Shown piece by piece: positions 26,901 through 34,914 of a stretch of 64,000 nt of DNA; the stretch's first letter is position 1; each line of letters begins with the position of its first letter. Location of the stretch: assembly GCF_001270965.1 (NCBI RefSeq), contig NZ_LGIA01000149.1, positions 1 to 64,000 on the forward strand. Direction: 5' to 3'. Below the pieces are notes generated by a model. The model did no database searches. It worked only from the letters and a program-made list of their open reading frames with translations, and had not been told where the DNA came from. This DNA comes from Sunxiuqinia dokdonensis (GTDB lineage: Bacteria; Bacteroidota; Bacteroidia; Bacteroidales; Prolixibacteraceae). Both the position numbers and the translations under genes were made by a program.

Positions 26901-27371
26901 GGAGGCCACGGAAACCTCTACACCGAAAAAGACTATTCGAACTTTATTTTCCGCTTTGAATTTCAACTGACACCAGGCGCCAACAACGGGCTGGGGATTC
27001 ACGCGCCGCTGGAAGGTGACGCCGCCTATGTCGGAAAAGAGTTGCAAATTCTGGATAATACCGCGCCCATTTATGCCAATCTGAAGCCCTACCAATATCA
27101 TGGTTCGGTTTACGGTATTATTGCCGCCAAACGTGGATTCCTGAAGCCCGTTGGCGAATGGAACTCACAGGAAGTGATGGTCAACGGCGATGACATTAAA
27201 ATTACGTTGAACGGCGAAGTCATTCTGGAAGGGAACATGAAAGAAGCCAGCAAGAATGGAACAGCCGATAAAAAAGACCACCCGGGCCTGGATCGGAATA
27301 CCGGCCGAATCGGCTTTCTGGGGCACGGATCAGACTTGAAATTCCGCAACATCCGTGTAAAGGAATTGTAA
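23991..27371 (+). CDS. Secreted HEAT-repeat protein with two DUF1080 domains
   Basis: An 1126-residue protein with a Sec signal peptide (residues 5-22, ending AFA-QD). Residues about 40-710 are helical HEAT-like repeats, visible as recurring alanine- and leucine-rich helix pairs. Two DUF1080 domains follow: one from about residue 720 (YVSMFNGKDLTGW), one from about 935 (FVSLFNGKNLDNW). Each shows the concanavalin-like landmarks (GDSGIYLRGTPQVQIWD in the first; ANNGLGIHAPLEGDAAYVG in the second). DUF1080 is the 3-keto-disaccharide/3-keto-glycoside hydrolase or lyase domain, so with the preceding oxidoreductase this may open glycosidic bonds after C3 oxidation. The HEAT part could scaffold binding to the partner or substrate. 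Carrying two catalytic domains behind such a long solenoid is less common than single-domain forms. Confidence 0.9.
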   Translation: MNHFKNILTTLLISLLLLPAFAQDRRTLETKVADILARFPAENSQETTKLSQQIIELGAEGIANFCDLIVPPGAGDDTQARYAITSLAKWPGSNDKALIEQSLIKALDKASDSEVKAFFLRQLAYFGQTATVQAAASYLDDETLATPAIATLTSIGSNEAAEAILQAAKTKTGNQQVAFIKALGTLSYQPAESYLLSLAESADGEALKQTYAALARIGGEASAKTFSKAAKQVSFAADEAETMLSYLAYAENLGQNGNSKLSNKLAATALKKFTSSDQLHYRSAALQILRANQGQDALKLLSKEFDHADKTYRMAVLRLAKNGLNEQEVNHWVKQFPKYSAEQQAELLYFLAHRPEAAVYTQVIQPALKSANPAVRQEAIRALAINQQEKAIPGLLEQLKEATSETDLSVVKQALLTATSQDARDQVAAQLDGAESEVQVVLIEILAARRAQTYFSQIEALCSSSSNQVSQAAYQALSRVAQTENTAALLELLQKSSSANETQAVQQALIELYRQADAPAASLVLTAMKKGDQTEKLVPILPYLNDQDALESVVLLLNDGNPSEQQAAFTALTNWSDASALPALFEVYSAPSKSEFKQKALAAYLKLSQQANAPADQKLLWLDKIMSECTTDSEKQQVIRAAGNVKTFLSLVFVANYLNEEALSAVAAQSAMKIALPTPGEQDGLTGTFVRETLHQVKAKISGADSQYFKIDIQEYLDNMPQEAGYVSMFNGKDLTGWQGLVQNPIARAKMSDKKLAAEQAKADKKMHENWSVQNGMIVFDGKGDNLCTKKMYGDFEMLVDWRITKEGDSGIYLRGTPQVQIWDTSLVQVGAQVGSGGLYNNQKHESKPLVVADNPVGEWNTFRIKMVGDKVTVHLNGVLVVDHVTMENYWDRSMPIFPKEAIELQAHGNDLAFRNLYVRELNVEVPSLSEAEKAEGFVSLFNGKNLDNWVGNKTDYRAEDGVLVVRPAEGGHGNLYTEKDYSNFIFRFEFQLTPGANNGLGIHAPLEGDAAYVGKELQILDNTAPIYANLKPYQYHGSVYGIIAAKRGFLKPVGEWNSQEVMVNGDDIKITLNGEVILEGNMKEASKNGTADKKDHPGLDRNTGRIGFLGHGSDLKFRNIRVKEL

Positions 27372-27403
27372 CAACAGACAACCAACGAACAACTAATAAA
27401 TCA

Positions 27404-27440
27404 AGCGTCTCCGGCATTAGGCCGGGGGCGCTTTTTTTTT
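27404..27440 (+). terminator. Intrinsic terminator of the Gfo/Idh-DUF1080 unit
   Basis: AGCGTCTCCGGC and GCCGGGGGCGCT pair over 12 positions (with G-U pairs) around ATTAG, followed by nine T. It lies 33 bases after the stop. Confidence 0.9.
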
Positions 27441-27516
27441 CTGATGACTCCATCGCCATATCGAAGCAAGAGTAGAAACGGCTAGTTCTTCAGCTTATCC
27501 GGAAAACACATAGGCA

Positions 27517-27540
27517 TAAAAAAACCGGCCAAAGCCGGTT
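27517..27540 (-). terminator. Intrinsic terminator of the TlpA-like gene
   Basis: AACCGGC (27523-27529) and GCCGGTT (27534-27540) form the stem; the A-run at 27517-27524 is a U-run on the minus strand. The same stem sequence is used by the terminator at 30269-30286. Confidence 0.85.
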
Positions 27541-27562
27541 CCTTAATTATATAGATCAAAAG

Positions 27563-30130
27563 CTATTCATTCACATGCTTCATCAGCATCGCCTTCAATT
27601 CCGAATTTTGAAGGTGAGGCAAATGTGGATTGATCACATTCCCGTTTTTGCCGACCAAGGTATAATGCGGAATCCCGGATATTTTGAATTTGTCACTCAA
27701 AATATTCCATTCATCTTCCGACACCCGGTAATGTTCGCCACTGATACTTGGAATCATGTTATCGTACGTTCCTTTTGGCGAACTTTGATTGGTAATGTAA
27801 ACAAAAGCCACATTTTCATCTTTCATCTCCTCTTTCAGCGGCTTAATTCGTTCGATACCCGACCGGCAGGGACCACACCAGGTTGCCCAAAAATCAACAT
27901 AAACCACTTTTCCTTTGTATTTCTTCATGATGGACTCAAAAATATCGTCACCCTCGTTTTCAGGAACGTCATTGATTTGTGCTACTGCTAGCTTCTTGTT
28001 CTCCTCAATTTTCGCCTTCGTAGCATCATTCATCAAAGCAATATAACTGGCAATAAACGGTGTGTTGATTTGCGCTTGCATTTCTTTTAACTTTTCATCA
28101 GAAACAGGCGTCATTTCAGAAACGATCGGACGGCAGTAATCCTGAGAAAGCATGATATCGGTTGCTAAGCCCGGCTGAATACCCAAAACAGTTTGGATCT
28201 GTTTATTGCGGGTTTCAATCCTTCTTTTTGCGAAGAGCTCATTGACAAAAGCACGATGATCATCGTGAAAGGTCCTTACTGAACCGCCGACTTCCGATTG
28301 TAGTCGATGCACCTTAGCCATCAATGGTTCTTTGTTGAAGGCTTTTAATGCAACAAGATAGGCCTGATCCTCCTCAGTCAACTCAATATGCTGTTCTGCC
28401 AAATAGGCTTCCATCATCTCTGGAGTTACCCGTTTGCCACGATTCTCCTGATAGAAATGCTTCAGCGTGTCCTCATGATTTTCCCGGAAAGCTTGAGCTT
28501 GCTCCTTGTATTTTTCCTGGAACTCTTTTTGAAGTTCATCATATTCTGTGGAACTGACTTCTTCCTGTAGCAAGGCTAATTTTTCCTCGTCGGCGGTAAA
28601 CTGATAACCTGTCTTTCTCAACTCCTTAATAATATCGAGTGTCGTCAACCCAACGTTTGATCCATCGTCTCTCAAAACATCTGAATACATCAGCCGGTTG
28701 ATGAAAAAATAGTACTCCGCAGTCATCACCCCCAATGGATTATTGGCAAAATCGTTGGTTAAAAAGTCGTAGTAACTACTATCCGGCTTTTCGGGTTTAA
28801 AGTCAATTTGCCATTGATCGTTTGGGATCTTGTTTTCCTGCCTCCAGGCTGAAACCTTCTGCATCGTATAGCTTAAAAGTCTTTCCGCATTCCGGTAGTC
28901 GAACTCCAGACTTTTAACCTGTTTTGCTCTGGCACTCAACGGATATTCTTTTCCGTGTTTGGCCAACTCTTCATAGTCGCGTTGTTGCAGATCGTCACAC
29001 CACGCCTTATATTCTTGGGGTGAAAAATCCAGTATTCTTGCCCGCATTTCATCGTAATTAAAACTTCGGATGTCCTTCAGCCGATGTAAATCCGTATTGA
29101 TCCGGGCACAATCGCCCATAAACAAGACTGGATTTTGCGAGTTGTTGTCAAAAAGCTGAAAAGTTGTTTTACCCGGCTCAAGAAAAATGGTACCATAAAA
29201 AAATGGCAAGCGAACCAGGACATTCTGTGCATTGCAATTTGGGAATTTCGCCTCAAAACTACCGTCATCCGCAATCCTGATTAGGTGGGAAATCTGTTGG
29301 CCCACAACCGCATTATTCACATAAACCATACCGGTGCGCTGTGCATACCGAGGGCTAAAGTTCCGAATGTAACCACGATAAGTGACTGTATCCACTTGAA
29401 AAACTGATGATTCAAACAAGTCCTCATCAGCCGGAATGGCTGATTCATCCGGCCGGTTTGAATAAGCTGTCATTGAAGACGGCGATTCACCGATCATGCA
29501 AATTGAGTCGCTAACCAGCCGGGCGTAAACATCCTTCTTCATTGCGTCTCTTTTCAGCTCAATTTTAGCTATTCCATCTTTTTCTGAATAAGAACCATAC
29601 TTCCACACCTGGCTATTGTAAATGGCAACCGAGTCAAACAGGCTGATTTCCCACTGCGCATTTTCGCTCCGAAACCAGCTTCCACTCAGCTTTTCGGGAA
29701 GAATAGACTGGAATAATTCGGGCTTGAGCTGGATGTCATAGATAAACCAGGTACCGCCTTCGTTTCCCTCACCATAGTCGATTTTGGCAACTGACTCATC
29801 AATCTTGGGAAACACCAGTTTGTAGCTCACTTCGCCCGATTCGGGCATGGTGAACTGCTCGTTCACCGGAATGCCATCGGCAGAAACGATAAACAATTTT
29901 TCTTTTGATCCAACCGGCTGAATAAAAGATTGGTCAGGGATAGAAATCCAGTTTCCTGGAGTGTAGCGAACATGAAACCAGAGTATCGTCTCGCTATCAA
30001 GGACTTCAACTTTATTAAGTTTTACATTGGAAGCAGTGCTCATCCCGATTTTGGGATTCTCGACAATAGTTTGGGCGAAAGTAAAAACACCCATGACCAG
30101 GGAAAAGGCCAGGAGGAAGATTCGTTTCAT
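27563..30130 (-). CDS. TlpA-type thiol-disulfide protein with long N-terminal region
   Basis: An 855-residue secreted protein with a Sec signal (MKRIFLLAFSLVMGVFTFA-Q). Only the last 140 residues are a recognisable thioredoxin-like domain of the TlpA/ResA/AhpC-TSA group: VVYVDFWATWCGPCRSG holds the C-x-x-C site near residue 752, and GIPHYTL the cis-proline. The roughly 700 residues before it are mixed strands and charged helices without a domain I can name; Bacteroidota carry related long TlpA proteins of unknown substrate. Start at the ATG at 30130, which gives a clean signal peptide; the in-frame ATG at 30172 adds unlikely residues. It probably acts as a periplasmic reductase of particular protein disulfides. 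A monocistronic unit with its own terminator. Confidence 0.85.
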   Translation of the reverse strand: MKRIFLLAFSLVMGVFTFAQTIVENPKIGMSTASNVKLNKVEVLDSETILWFHVRYTPGNWISIPDQSFIQPVGSKEKLFIVSADGIPVNEQFTMPESGEVSYKLVFPKIDESVAKIDYGEGNEGGTWFIYDIQLKPELFQSILPEKLSGSWFRSENAQWEISLFDSVAIYNSQVWKYGSYSEKDGIAKIELKRDAMKKDVYARLVSDSICMIGESPSSMTAYSNRPDESAIPADEDLFESSVFQVDTVTYRGYIRNFSPRYAQRTGMVYVNNAVVGQQISHLIRIADDGSFEAKFPNCNAQNVLVRLPFFYGTIFLEPGKTTFQLFDNNSQNPVLFMGDCARINTDLHRLKDIRSFNYDEMRARILDFSPQEYKAWCDDLQQRDYEELAKHGKEYPLSARAKQVKSLEFDYRNAERLLSYTMQKVSAWRQENKIPNDQWQIDFKPEKPDSSYYDFLTNDFANNPLGVMTAEYYFFINRLMYSDVLRDDGSNVGLTTLDIIKELRKTGYQFTADEEKLALLQEEVSSTEYDELQKEFQEKYKEQAQAFRENHEDTLKHFYQENRGKRVTPEMMEAYLAEQHIELTEEDQAYLVALKAFNKEPLMAKVHRLQSEVGGSVRTFHDDHRAFVNELFAKRRIETRNKQIQTVLGIQPGLATDIMLSQDYCRPIVSEMTPVSDEKLKEMQAQINTPFIASYIALMNDATKAKIEENKKLAVAQINDVPENEGDDIFESIMKKYKGKVVYVDFWATWCGPCRSGIERIKPLKEEMKDENVAFVYITNQSSPKGTYDNMIPSISGEHYRVSEDEWNILSDKFKISGIPHYTLVGKNGNVINPHLPHLQNSELKAMLMKHVNE

Positions 30131-30260
30131 CAAAAATGTTTTAAAGGTTGATAATGGTTTACAAAAATTCAATTTTGAAACAATTTATGACATTTAGACG
30201 AAAGCTTCATAATTCTCCAGCCAGTTTAATATTATTTAACATCTATTGGATATATGAGCA

Positions 30261-30286
30261 AAAAAAAAACCGGCATAAGCCGGTTT
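30261..30286 (-). terminator. Intrinsic terminator of the DUF4395 gene
   Basis: Stem AACCGGC-ATAA-GCCGGTT at 30269-30286 with a ten-A run before it on the plus strand, which is a U-run for the minus-strand transcript. Confidence 0.87.
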
Positions 30287-30319
30287 CCGAGATAAAACTA
30301 TTCAATGTTGGGTTGAATA

Positions 30320-30760
30320 TTAATTCTTATAGAATGGAAGCACCAAATAACTGTAGATGGTACAGCCTGCACAAAAGGCAAACGCAAATTCCAATCCTGC
30401 GAAAAACACAAGAACCCCAGCGATTACCACAGCGGCGGTGTTCAGCTGGGCAGCAAATAAAACCGCAAAAGCCAGCGACATGACAAATCCCATCCGCGCT
30501 GCAAAAATCTTTGGCGCCTTATCAATTGGTTTTGCAGGCAAGTTGAGCATCTGGGTCATCCAATAGGCCACACAGCTCAGCGGACTAAATTTGATTTTGG
30601 TGAAGGCCCGGATAAAAAAATCGGCGGCCACAAAAGCCATCACCACTAACGAATCCAATGCAAAAGCCAAGACCACCGCAACAATCACCAGCAGGGCTGT
30701 AATCCTTGGCACTTGTTCGTTGATTCGCTCGTTTGAAATGGGGCAAAATAAATTCTTCAT
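30320..30760 (-). CDS. DUF4395 membrane protein
   Basis: A 146-residue membrane protein of the DUF4395 family. The N-terminus MKNLFCPISNERINEQVPR shows the conserved C-P-x-S and R residues. Hydrophobic segments lie at about 21-36, 40-52 and 90-130, and the C-terminal FCAGCTIYSYLVLPFY carries the conserved C-x-x-C. The cysteine pairs suggest a redox role; in other bacteria DUF4395 proteins often sit beside rhodanese- or thioredoxin-like genes, and here the next gene downstream is a TlpA-type thiol reductase. I chose the ATG at 30760, which sits about nine bases after AGGAAAGG; a GTG at 30766 is too close to it. Exact function is unknown. Confidence 0.85.
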   Translation of the reverse strand: MKNLFCPISNERINEQVPRITALLVIVAVVLAFALDSLVVMAFVAADFFIRAFTKIKFSPLSCVAYWMTQMLNLPAKPIDKAPKIFAARMGFVMSLAFAVLFAAQLNTAAVVIAGVLVFFAGLEFAFAFCAGCTIYSYLVLPFYKN

Positions 30761-30816
30761 ATCCACTTTCCTTTCCTCAAATACCGCTGTTAAAATGCGG
30801 CAGAACTAGTTTCGGA

Positions 30817-30824
30817 CAAACATA
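30817..30824 (-). promoter_or_regulatory. Promoter -7 box of the DUF4395 gene
   Basis: On the minus strand TATGTTTG fits TAnnTTTG exactly. TTTC, one base off TTTG, stands 21 bases upstream at the expected distance. The implied leader is about 50 bases. Confidence 0.45.
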
Positions 30825-31122
30825 TCTTTTTGTTCTTGATTATTTGAAATCATTCTAAATAACAACAAGAAGACTTAATGGTTTCTTTACATTCGCACAA
30901 AAAAAACCACTCAAACTCACAACAAAATGATTTCACAAACGCTTTACTAGGAAATCAAAACATCGTATACAGGAATTTCGAAACATTTTATACAACATCT
31001 TTCCATATAAATCGCTCGTATGCAAAGAGATTCAAAGCGATTGAAGTTTTGGTGTAATGTGTAGGAGTACTGTTAAAAGTTGTTAAATTTACATCCAATC
31101 TAACGAATCAAGAACGACGTGT
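30825..31122. other. AT-rich divergent intergenic region
   Basis: About 300 bases between the DUF4395 and GH36-like genes with no credible open frame. TAAATTTA near 31085 is one base away from a -7 box for the GH36-like gene. I see no strong inverted repeat. Confidence 0.4.
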
Positions 31123-33216
31123 ATGACCAAGAACACCATTGAAAGAAGAAATTTTCTAAAATTGGTAGGTACTGGAATTGGCTCATTATTAACCCTCCCC
31201 TATTACTCAAGCGCATTGGGGGAAACCAGCACAGTAAATCGTAATCGGTTTAAAATAGGAAAACCCCAATGGATCCTGCACAATGACGGCACATTTGATT
31301 TGATTGCCGGAAGTATGCACCTAAGAAACTGCCGCCCCACCATTGACGGACAAAGCATTTTTGTTCGCAACACGTTCATGGGCGATTCGCCAAAAGGCAA
31401 GCGTATTATTTATGAGCTCGACCGTGGTTTTGTGATGCTGGACCTGAAAATAAACTCCGGCTCCATTTCCATCGGTGCCGAACTCAGTGGCATGTCGCGG
31501 GCGCCTTATTGGTTTTGTCCGTTGGGCGAAGCAGTTGTCAACGGAGTAAAACAGTATTTCAAACAAGGTCAAGGTTTTGGAGGCCCATCCGGCTTATACG
31601 AGTTTCAAGAGCCATCGGCTCAGGAGTTTGGCAATCAACCCGGCGAACAGGCCTGGGCGTACGATTCCTATTTGGTAACCGGCCTCATCTCGGCCGAACA
31701 AGAAACGCTGGCCATTGGAACATACGAACACAGCGATTTTATTCAGAAAAGCACCTTCTACAACCGCCCACATCGCCGGGGACTGTCGGACCGCTACCCC
31801 GATGTTGAGCAGATTTTGTTTGAAACCGGCTTTGTCACCGAAAATATTCCGTTAAAAGACGACTTCATCAAGCTTCCGGATATTTATATTTTCTTTGGAA
31901 ATAAACCTTACGAAACCCTGCAACACCTGGCCTGGAATATTTCGGAGCAAATGGGTGCACGAAAAGATACGAAGACCAGCTATCACTGGGACTCATTTAA
32001 CGAATTTGAACACGATTTCAGCCACGAGAAGTTGACCGAACTGTTGACCACCCTGGACACCATTGACCCACCCATCATGCTGGATACCATTCTGATCAAC
32101 GACGGCTATTGCGTTCACGGCGACTGGCTCGATTATACCGACAACTGGCCCAGAGGACTGGAACCCGCTGCACGCGACATCTTTCAGCGGCAGTACCGGG
32201 CCGGCGTTTGGATAGCCCCGTTTATGGTCAGCGAGGAAAGTAAAATCTTCAAACGACACAAAAACTGGCTGATACGCGATCTGAATGGCGAACCCATTCT
32301 AGAGTGGGAGTTTCCGGAGGGAAAACACTACGCTTTGGACGGCAGTCACCCCGACGTTCAGCGCTATATTCAAAAAGTATTTCGGGCCTACCGAAAAATG
32401 GGGTTCACTTTCTACAAAACCGACTTTATGGATTGGGGCTTAAAACCCACCGTCGGCATCGACCGATATGACAAAACAAAATCATCAGTTCAGATATTTA
32501 CCGAAGTGCTCAACATTATCCGCGAAGAGATTGGCGCCGGAAGTTTCTGGATCACCGGAACTGCACCGTATGCTCATATGATTGGCTATGTTGACGCCAT
32601 GCGTGTAGCCAATAGCCTCAACTGCCAATGGACCGAACAAGGTGTCGGTAACATGCTGCAGGAAAGTTACAACACCCAATATTTCAACAATGTATTTTGG
32701 CAAAATGACCTGGATGTTATCTCGTTACGCAACGAAAATTGCCAACTGACCGCGACCGAAAAAACCAGCTTGGCCAACTGGATTGGTATCATGGGGGGCG
32801 TAGTGAGCACCTCGGATCGTTTTTCGACCCTCACCGACGAGCAACTGGACCTCTGGCGATTGCTAATACCACAGGAGCGTCCGCAAAGCGCCACACTCCC
32901 GCTGTGGGGCGACAATCACCAGTGCAAGCTTGTGCTTCGGCGTTACCGGTCGCCACGTGGTTGGGGACTGCTGATTTTAAACGATACCGAGCAAACGGTA
33001 ACGGAAACCTTTGTTTTTTCAGAAATCAACGAAGAGAACAACAACTGGGTTTATGAATGGAAACTGGGCGAAAGCGTTGATTTGGGCAACCTCAGTCAAA
33101 TTACTTTGACCCTTCAGAAACACGAATCAAAATTGTTTTATCTGACCAACGGGAACGATGCCCCATCCGAAGATTTAACGATTAGCGGGCTTCGACTGAA
33201 AAAAGTTTACCGTTAA
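31123..33216 (+). CDS. GH36-like glycosidase (alpha-galactosidase family)
   Basis: A 697-residue enzyme with a Tat-like signal (ERRNFLKLVGTGIGSLLTL, residues 7-25). The N-terminal 270 residues form a beta-sandwich. The catalytic barrel follows, with INDGYCVHGDW near residue 325 (the D-G-x-x of clan GH-D) and GVWIAPFMV. FYKTDFMDWG has D434 as the likely nucleophile in the K-x-D motif, and YVDAMRVAN near residue 490 holds the expected acid/base aspartate region. A C-terminal beta domain ends the protein. Clan GH-D covers alpha-galactosidases, alpha-N-acetylgalactosaminidases and raffinose-type hydrolases; the exact sugar cannot be told. Tat export of a GH36-like enzyme is common in Bacteroidota but unusual elsewhere. 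It stands alone, without a SusCD pair nearby. Confidence 0.82.
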   Translation: MTKNTIERRNFLKLVGTGIGSLLTLPYYSSALGETSTVNRNRFKIGKPQWILHNDGTFDLIAGSMHLRNCRPTIDGQSIFVRNTFMGDSPKGKRIIYELDRGFVMLDLKINSGSISIGAELSGMSRAPYWFCPLGEAVVNGVKQYFKQGQGFGGPSGLYEFQEPSAQEFGNQPGEQAWAYDSYLVTGLISAEQETLAIGTYEHSDFIQKSTFYNRPHRRGLSDRYPDVEQILFETGFVTENIPLKDDFIKLPDIYIFFGNKPYETLQHLAWNISEQMGARKDTKTSYHWDSFNEFEHDFSHEKLTELLTTLDTIDPPIMLDTILINDGYCVHGDWLDYTDNWPRGLEPAARDIFQRQYRAGVWIAPFMVSEESKIFKRHKNWLIRDLNGEPILEWEFPEGKHYALDGSHPDVQRYIQKVFRAYRKMGFTFYKTDFMDWGLKPTVGIDRYDKTKSSVQIFTEVLNIIREEIGAGSFWITGTAPYAHMIGYVDAMRVANSLNCQWTEQGVGNMLQESYNTQYFNNVFWQNDLDVISLRNENCQLTATEKTSLANWIGIMGGVVSTSDRFSTLTDEQLDLWRLLIPQERPQSATLPLWGDNHQCKLVLRRYRSPRGWGLLILNDTEQTVTETFVFSEINEENNNWVYEWKLGESVDLGNLSQITLTLQKHESKLFYLTNGNDAPSEDLTISGLRLKKVYR

Positions 33217-33371
33217 GACAATTTCCAGCTTCCAAGCCGGATAATTTTAACCGGCTGAGTCAAAAGCGATCAGGAAAATGATGCTGACGCCCGGAACCTT
33301 TCATGGGAAAAGAACCTGTTTTTATTCGAAACTAAACCTTATTTTAGAGGCTTATTTTTGAATGAACAATT

Positions 33372-33812
33372 ATGGATCTTAGCAAACTGAATATCAACAC
33401 ACCGCTTGAAATTATTAACCAAGCCACCCAAGCCGGATTAATTGGAAGTCTCGGAATCGAAATCACTAAAATTGGTGACGGAACCGTTGAAGGCAGTATG
33501 GAACTGTCGGAAAAGAATTGCCGCCCCGATGGCATTTTGCATGGCGGGGCCAACCTGGCTCTGGCCGAAAGCCTTGCCGGACTGGGCAGCATGCTGATGG
33601 TCGACATGAACGAATTTGACGTTCTGGGAATCCAGGTAAACGGAAGCCACACCGGTGTGCTCAGGAGCGGGAAGGCCCTGGCGGTTGCAAAAATTTTGCA
33701 TCCCGGAAACCAGACCCACATTTGGAATGTTGATGTTAGAAATGAAGATGGACGCCTGATTTCAACCATTCGGGTAACCAATATGATTGTGAAACGGAAT
33801 GACAGAGACTGA
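33372..33812 (+). CDS. menI: Hotdog-fold thioesterase, probably DHNA-CoA hydrolase
   Basis: A 146-residue PaaI-type hotdog thioesterase. DGILHGGANLALAESLAG near residue 53 carries the H-G-G and catalytic glutamate of the 1,4-dihydroxy-2-naphthoyl-CoA hydrolase branch, and the family's closing strands follow. It is the first gene of the menaquinone operon and overlaps menF by 14 bases, so hydrolysis of DHNA-CoA, the product of MenB, is the natural role; general acyl-CoA thioesterase activity is the alternative. No signal peptide, hence cytoplasmic. A TATTTTTG box at 33353-33360 could be its promoter but would leave a leader of only a few bases. Confidence 0.82.
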   Translation: MDLSKLNINTPLEIINQATQAGLIGSLGIEITKIGDGTVEGSMELSEKNCRPDGILHGGANLALAESLAGLGSMLMVDMNEFDVLGIQVNGSHTGVLRSGKALAVAKILHPGNQTHIWNVDVRNEDGRLISTIRVTNMIVKRNDRD

Positions 33813-34914
33813 AAACCTTGCCTTATTTCTGGATAAGCTGATCGAAAAAAATTGTTCGTTTGCGGTATGGTCCATGCCCGGAAGCCAAACGCCGGAAATA
33901 CTAATCACCGATAAGAAAGATTTGATCTACCCTGATCAATTCAACAAACTGAATGGACAGGAAGGTTTTGTTTTTGCGCCTTACCAAATTCATGCAGAAA
34001 CTCCGCTGGTGTTACTCAAACCCGGCATCGTAAAAAAAGGCTTCGAAGAAATCCTCCAAATCGACCTGAATGAAATTGAACACAGCCAACAGCGCAGACC
34101 GTCGGAAACGCAACGCCTGATCATAGAAAAAGAAGCCTATTTATCGGATGTTGAGAAAACCATTACCGAGATTAAAACAAGCAAGCTTTCGAAAGTCATT
34201 GTTTCGCGATTAATCCCGCAGGCCCGAAAATCCGAGTCAATCGGCAAACTCTACCTGCAACTGTTTCAACAAACGCCCAATGCGTTTGTCTACCTGGTGA
34301 ATTTGCCCAAAGCAGGCTTATGGATGGGCGCAACCCCCGAGGTATTGCTCAAATCGGAAGGCAAAACGCTCGAAACCGTGTCGCTGGCCGGCACCCAAAC
34401 ACGCCGAACCGATTCGGATTACAGCTGGCACACCAAGGAAATTGAGGAACAAGCATTTGTGTCACGCTACCTGCTTGATGTCTTTTATCACTTCAATATT
34501 CATCCTTACACCACACAAGGGCCCGAAACGCTTGAAAGTGGCAAAGTGGCACACCTGATGACCAGCTTCCGCTTCTCGACAAAAAAACTGGCACACAAGC
34601 TGGGCGATTTTTTGGCCGAATTACATCCGACACCGGCAGTTTGTGGATATCCAAAGTCGAAAGCTGCCAAATTTATCACTAAAATCGAAAAGCACGACCG
34701 CCGATATTACACCGGATATTTAGGCCCTTGGCGAATGAATGATTCCATAAGTTTATTTGTAAATTTACGCTGCATGGAAATTATGCCCGACCAATACATT
34801 CTTTATTCGGGCGGCGGCATTACGGCTCGTTCAGTACCGGAAGAAGAATGGGAAGAAACCAACAAAAAAGCAGGTACCTTGTTATCGGCCATTGAAGCTG
34901 TTCAAAACACATGA
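33799..34914 (+). CDS. menF: Isochorismate synthase
   Basis: A 371-residue chorismate-binding enzyme converting chorismate to isochorismate, the first committed menaquinone step. The C-terminal two thirds show the family signatures: KVIVSRLIPQ near residue 133, MGATPEVLLKSEG near 175, SLAGTQTRR near 195, HPTPAVCGYPKSKA near 276 and YTGYLGPW near 305. At 371 residues it is shorter than the E. coli enzyme (about 430), as usual in Bacteroidota, where the N-terminal lobe is reduced. It overlaps menI by 14 bases and menD by four (ATGA), so translation is coupled. Anthranilate or salicylate synthases are related, but the operon decides for MenF. Confidence 0.94.
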   Translation: MTETENLALFLDKLIEKNCSFAVWSMPGSQTPEILITDKKDLIYPDQFNKLNGQEGFVFAPYQIHAETPLVLLKPGIVKKGFEEILQIDLNEIEHSQQRRPSETQRLIIEKEAYLSDVEKTITEIKTSKLSKVIVSRLIPQARKSESIGKLYLQLFQQTPNAFVYLVNLPKAGLWMGATPEVLLKSEGKTLETVSLAGTQTRRTDSDYSWHTKEIEEQAFVSRYLLDVFYHFNIHPYTTQGPETLESGKVAHLMTSFRFSTKKLAHKLGDFLAELHPTPAVCGYPKSKAAKFITKIEKHDRRYYTGYLGPWRMNDSISLFVNLRCMEIMPDQYILYSGGGITARSVPEEEWEETNKKAGTLLSAIEAVQNT

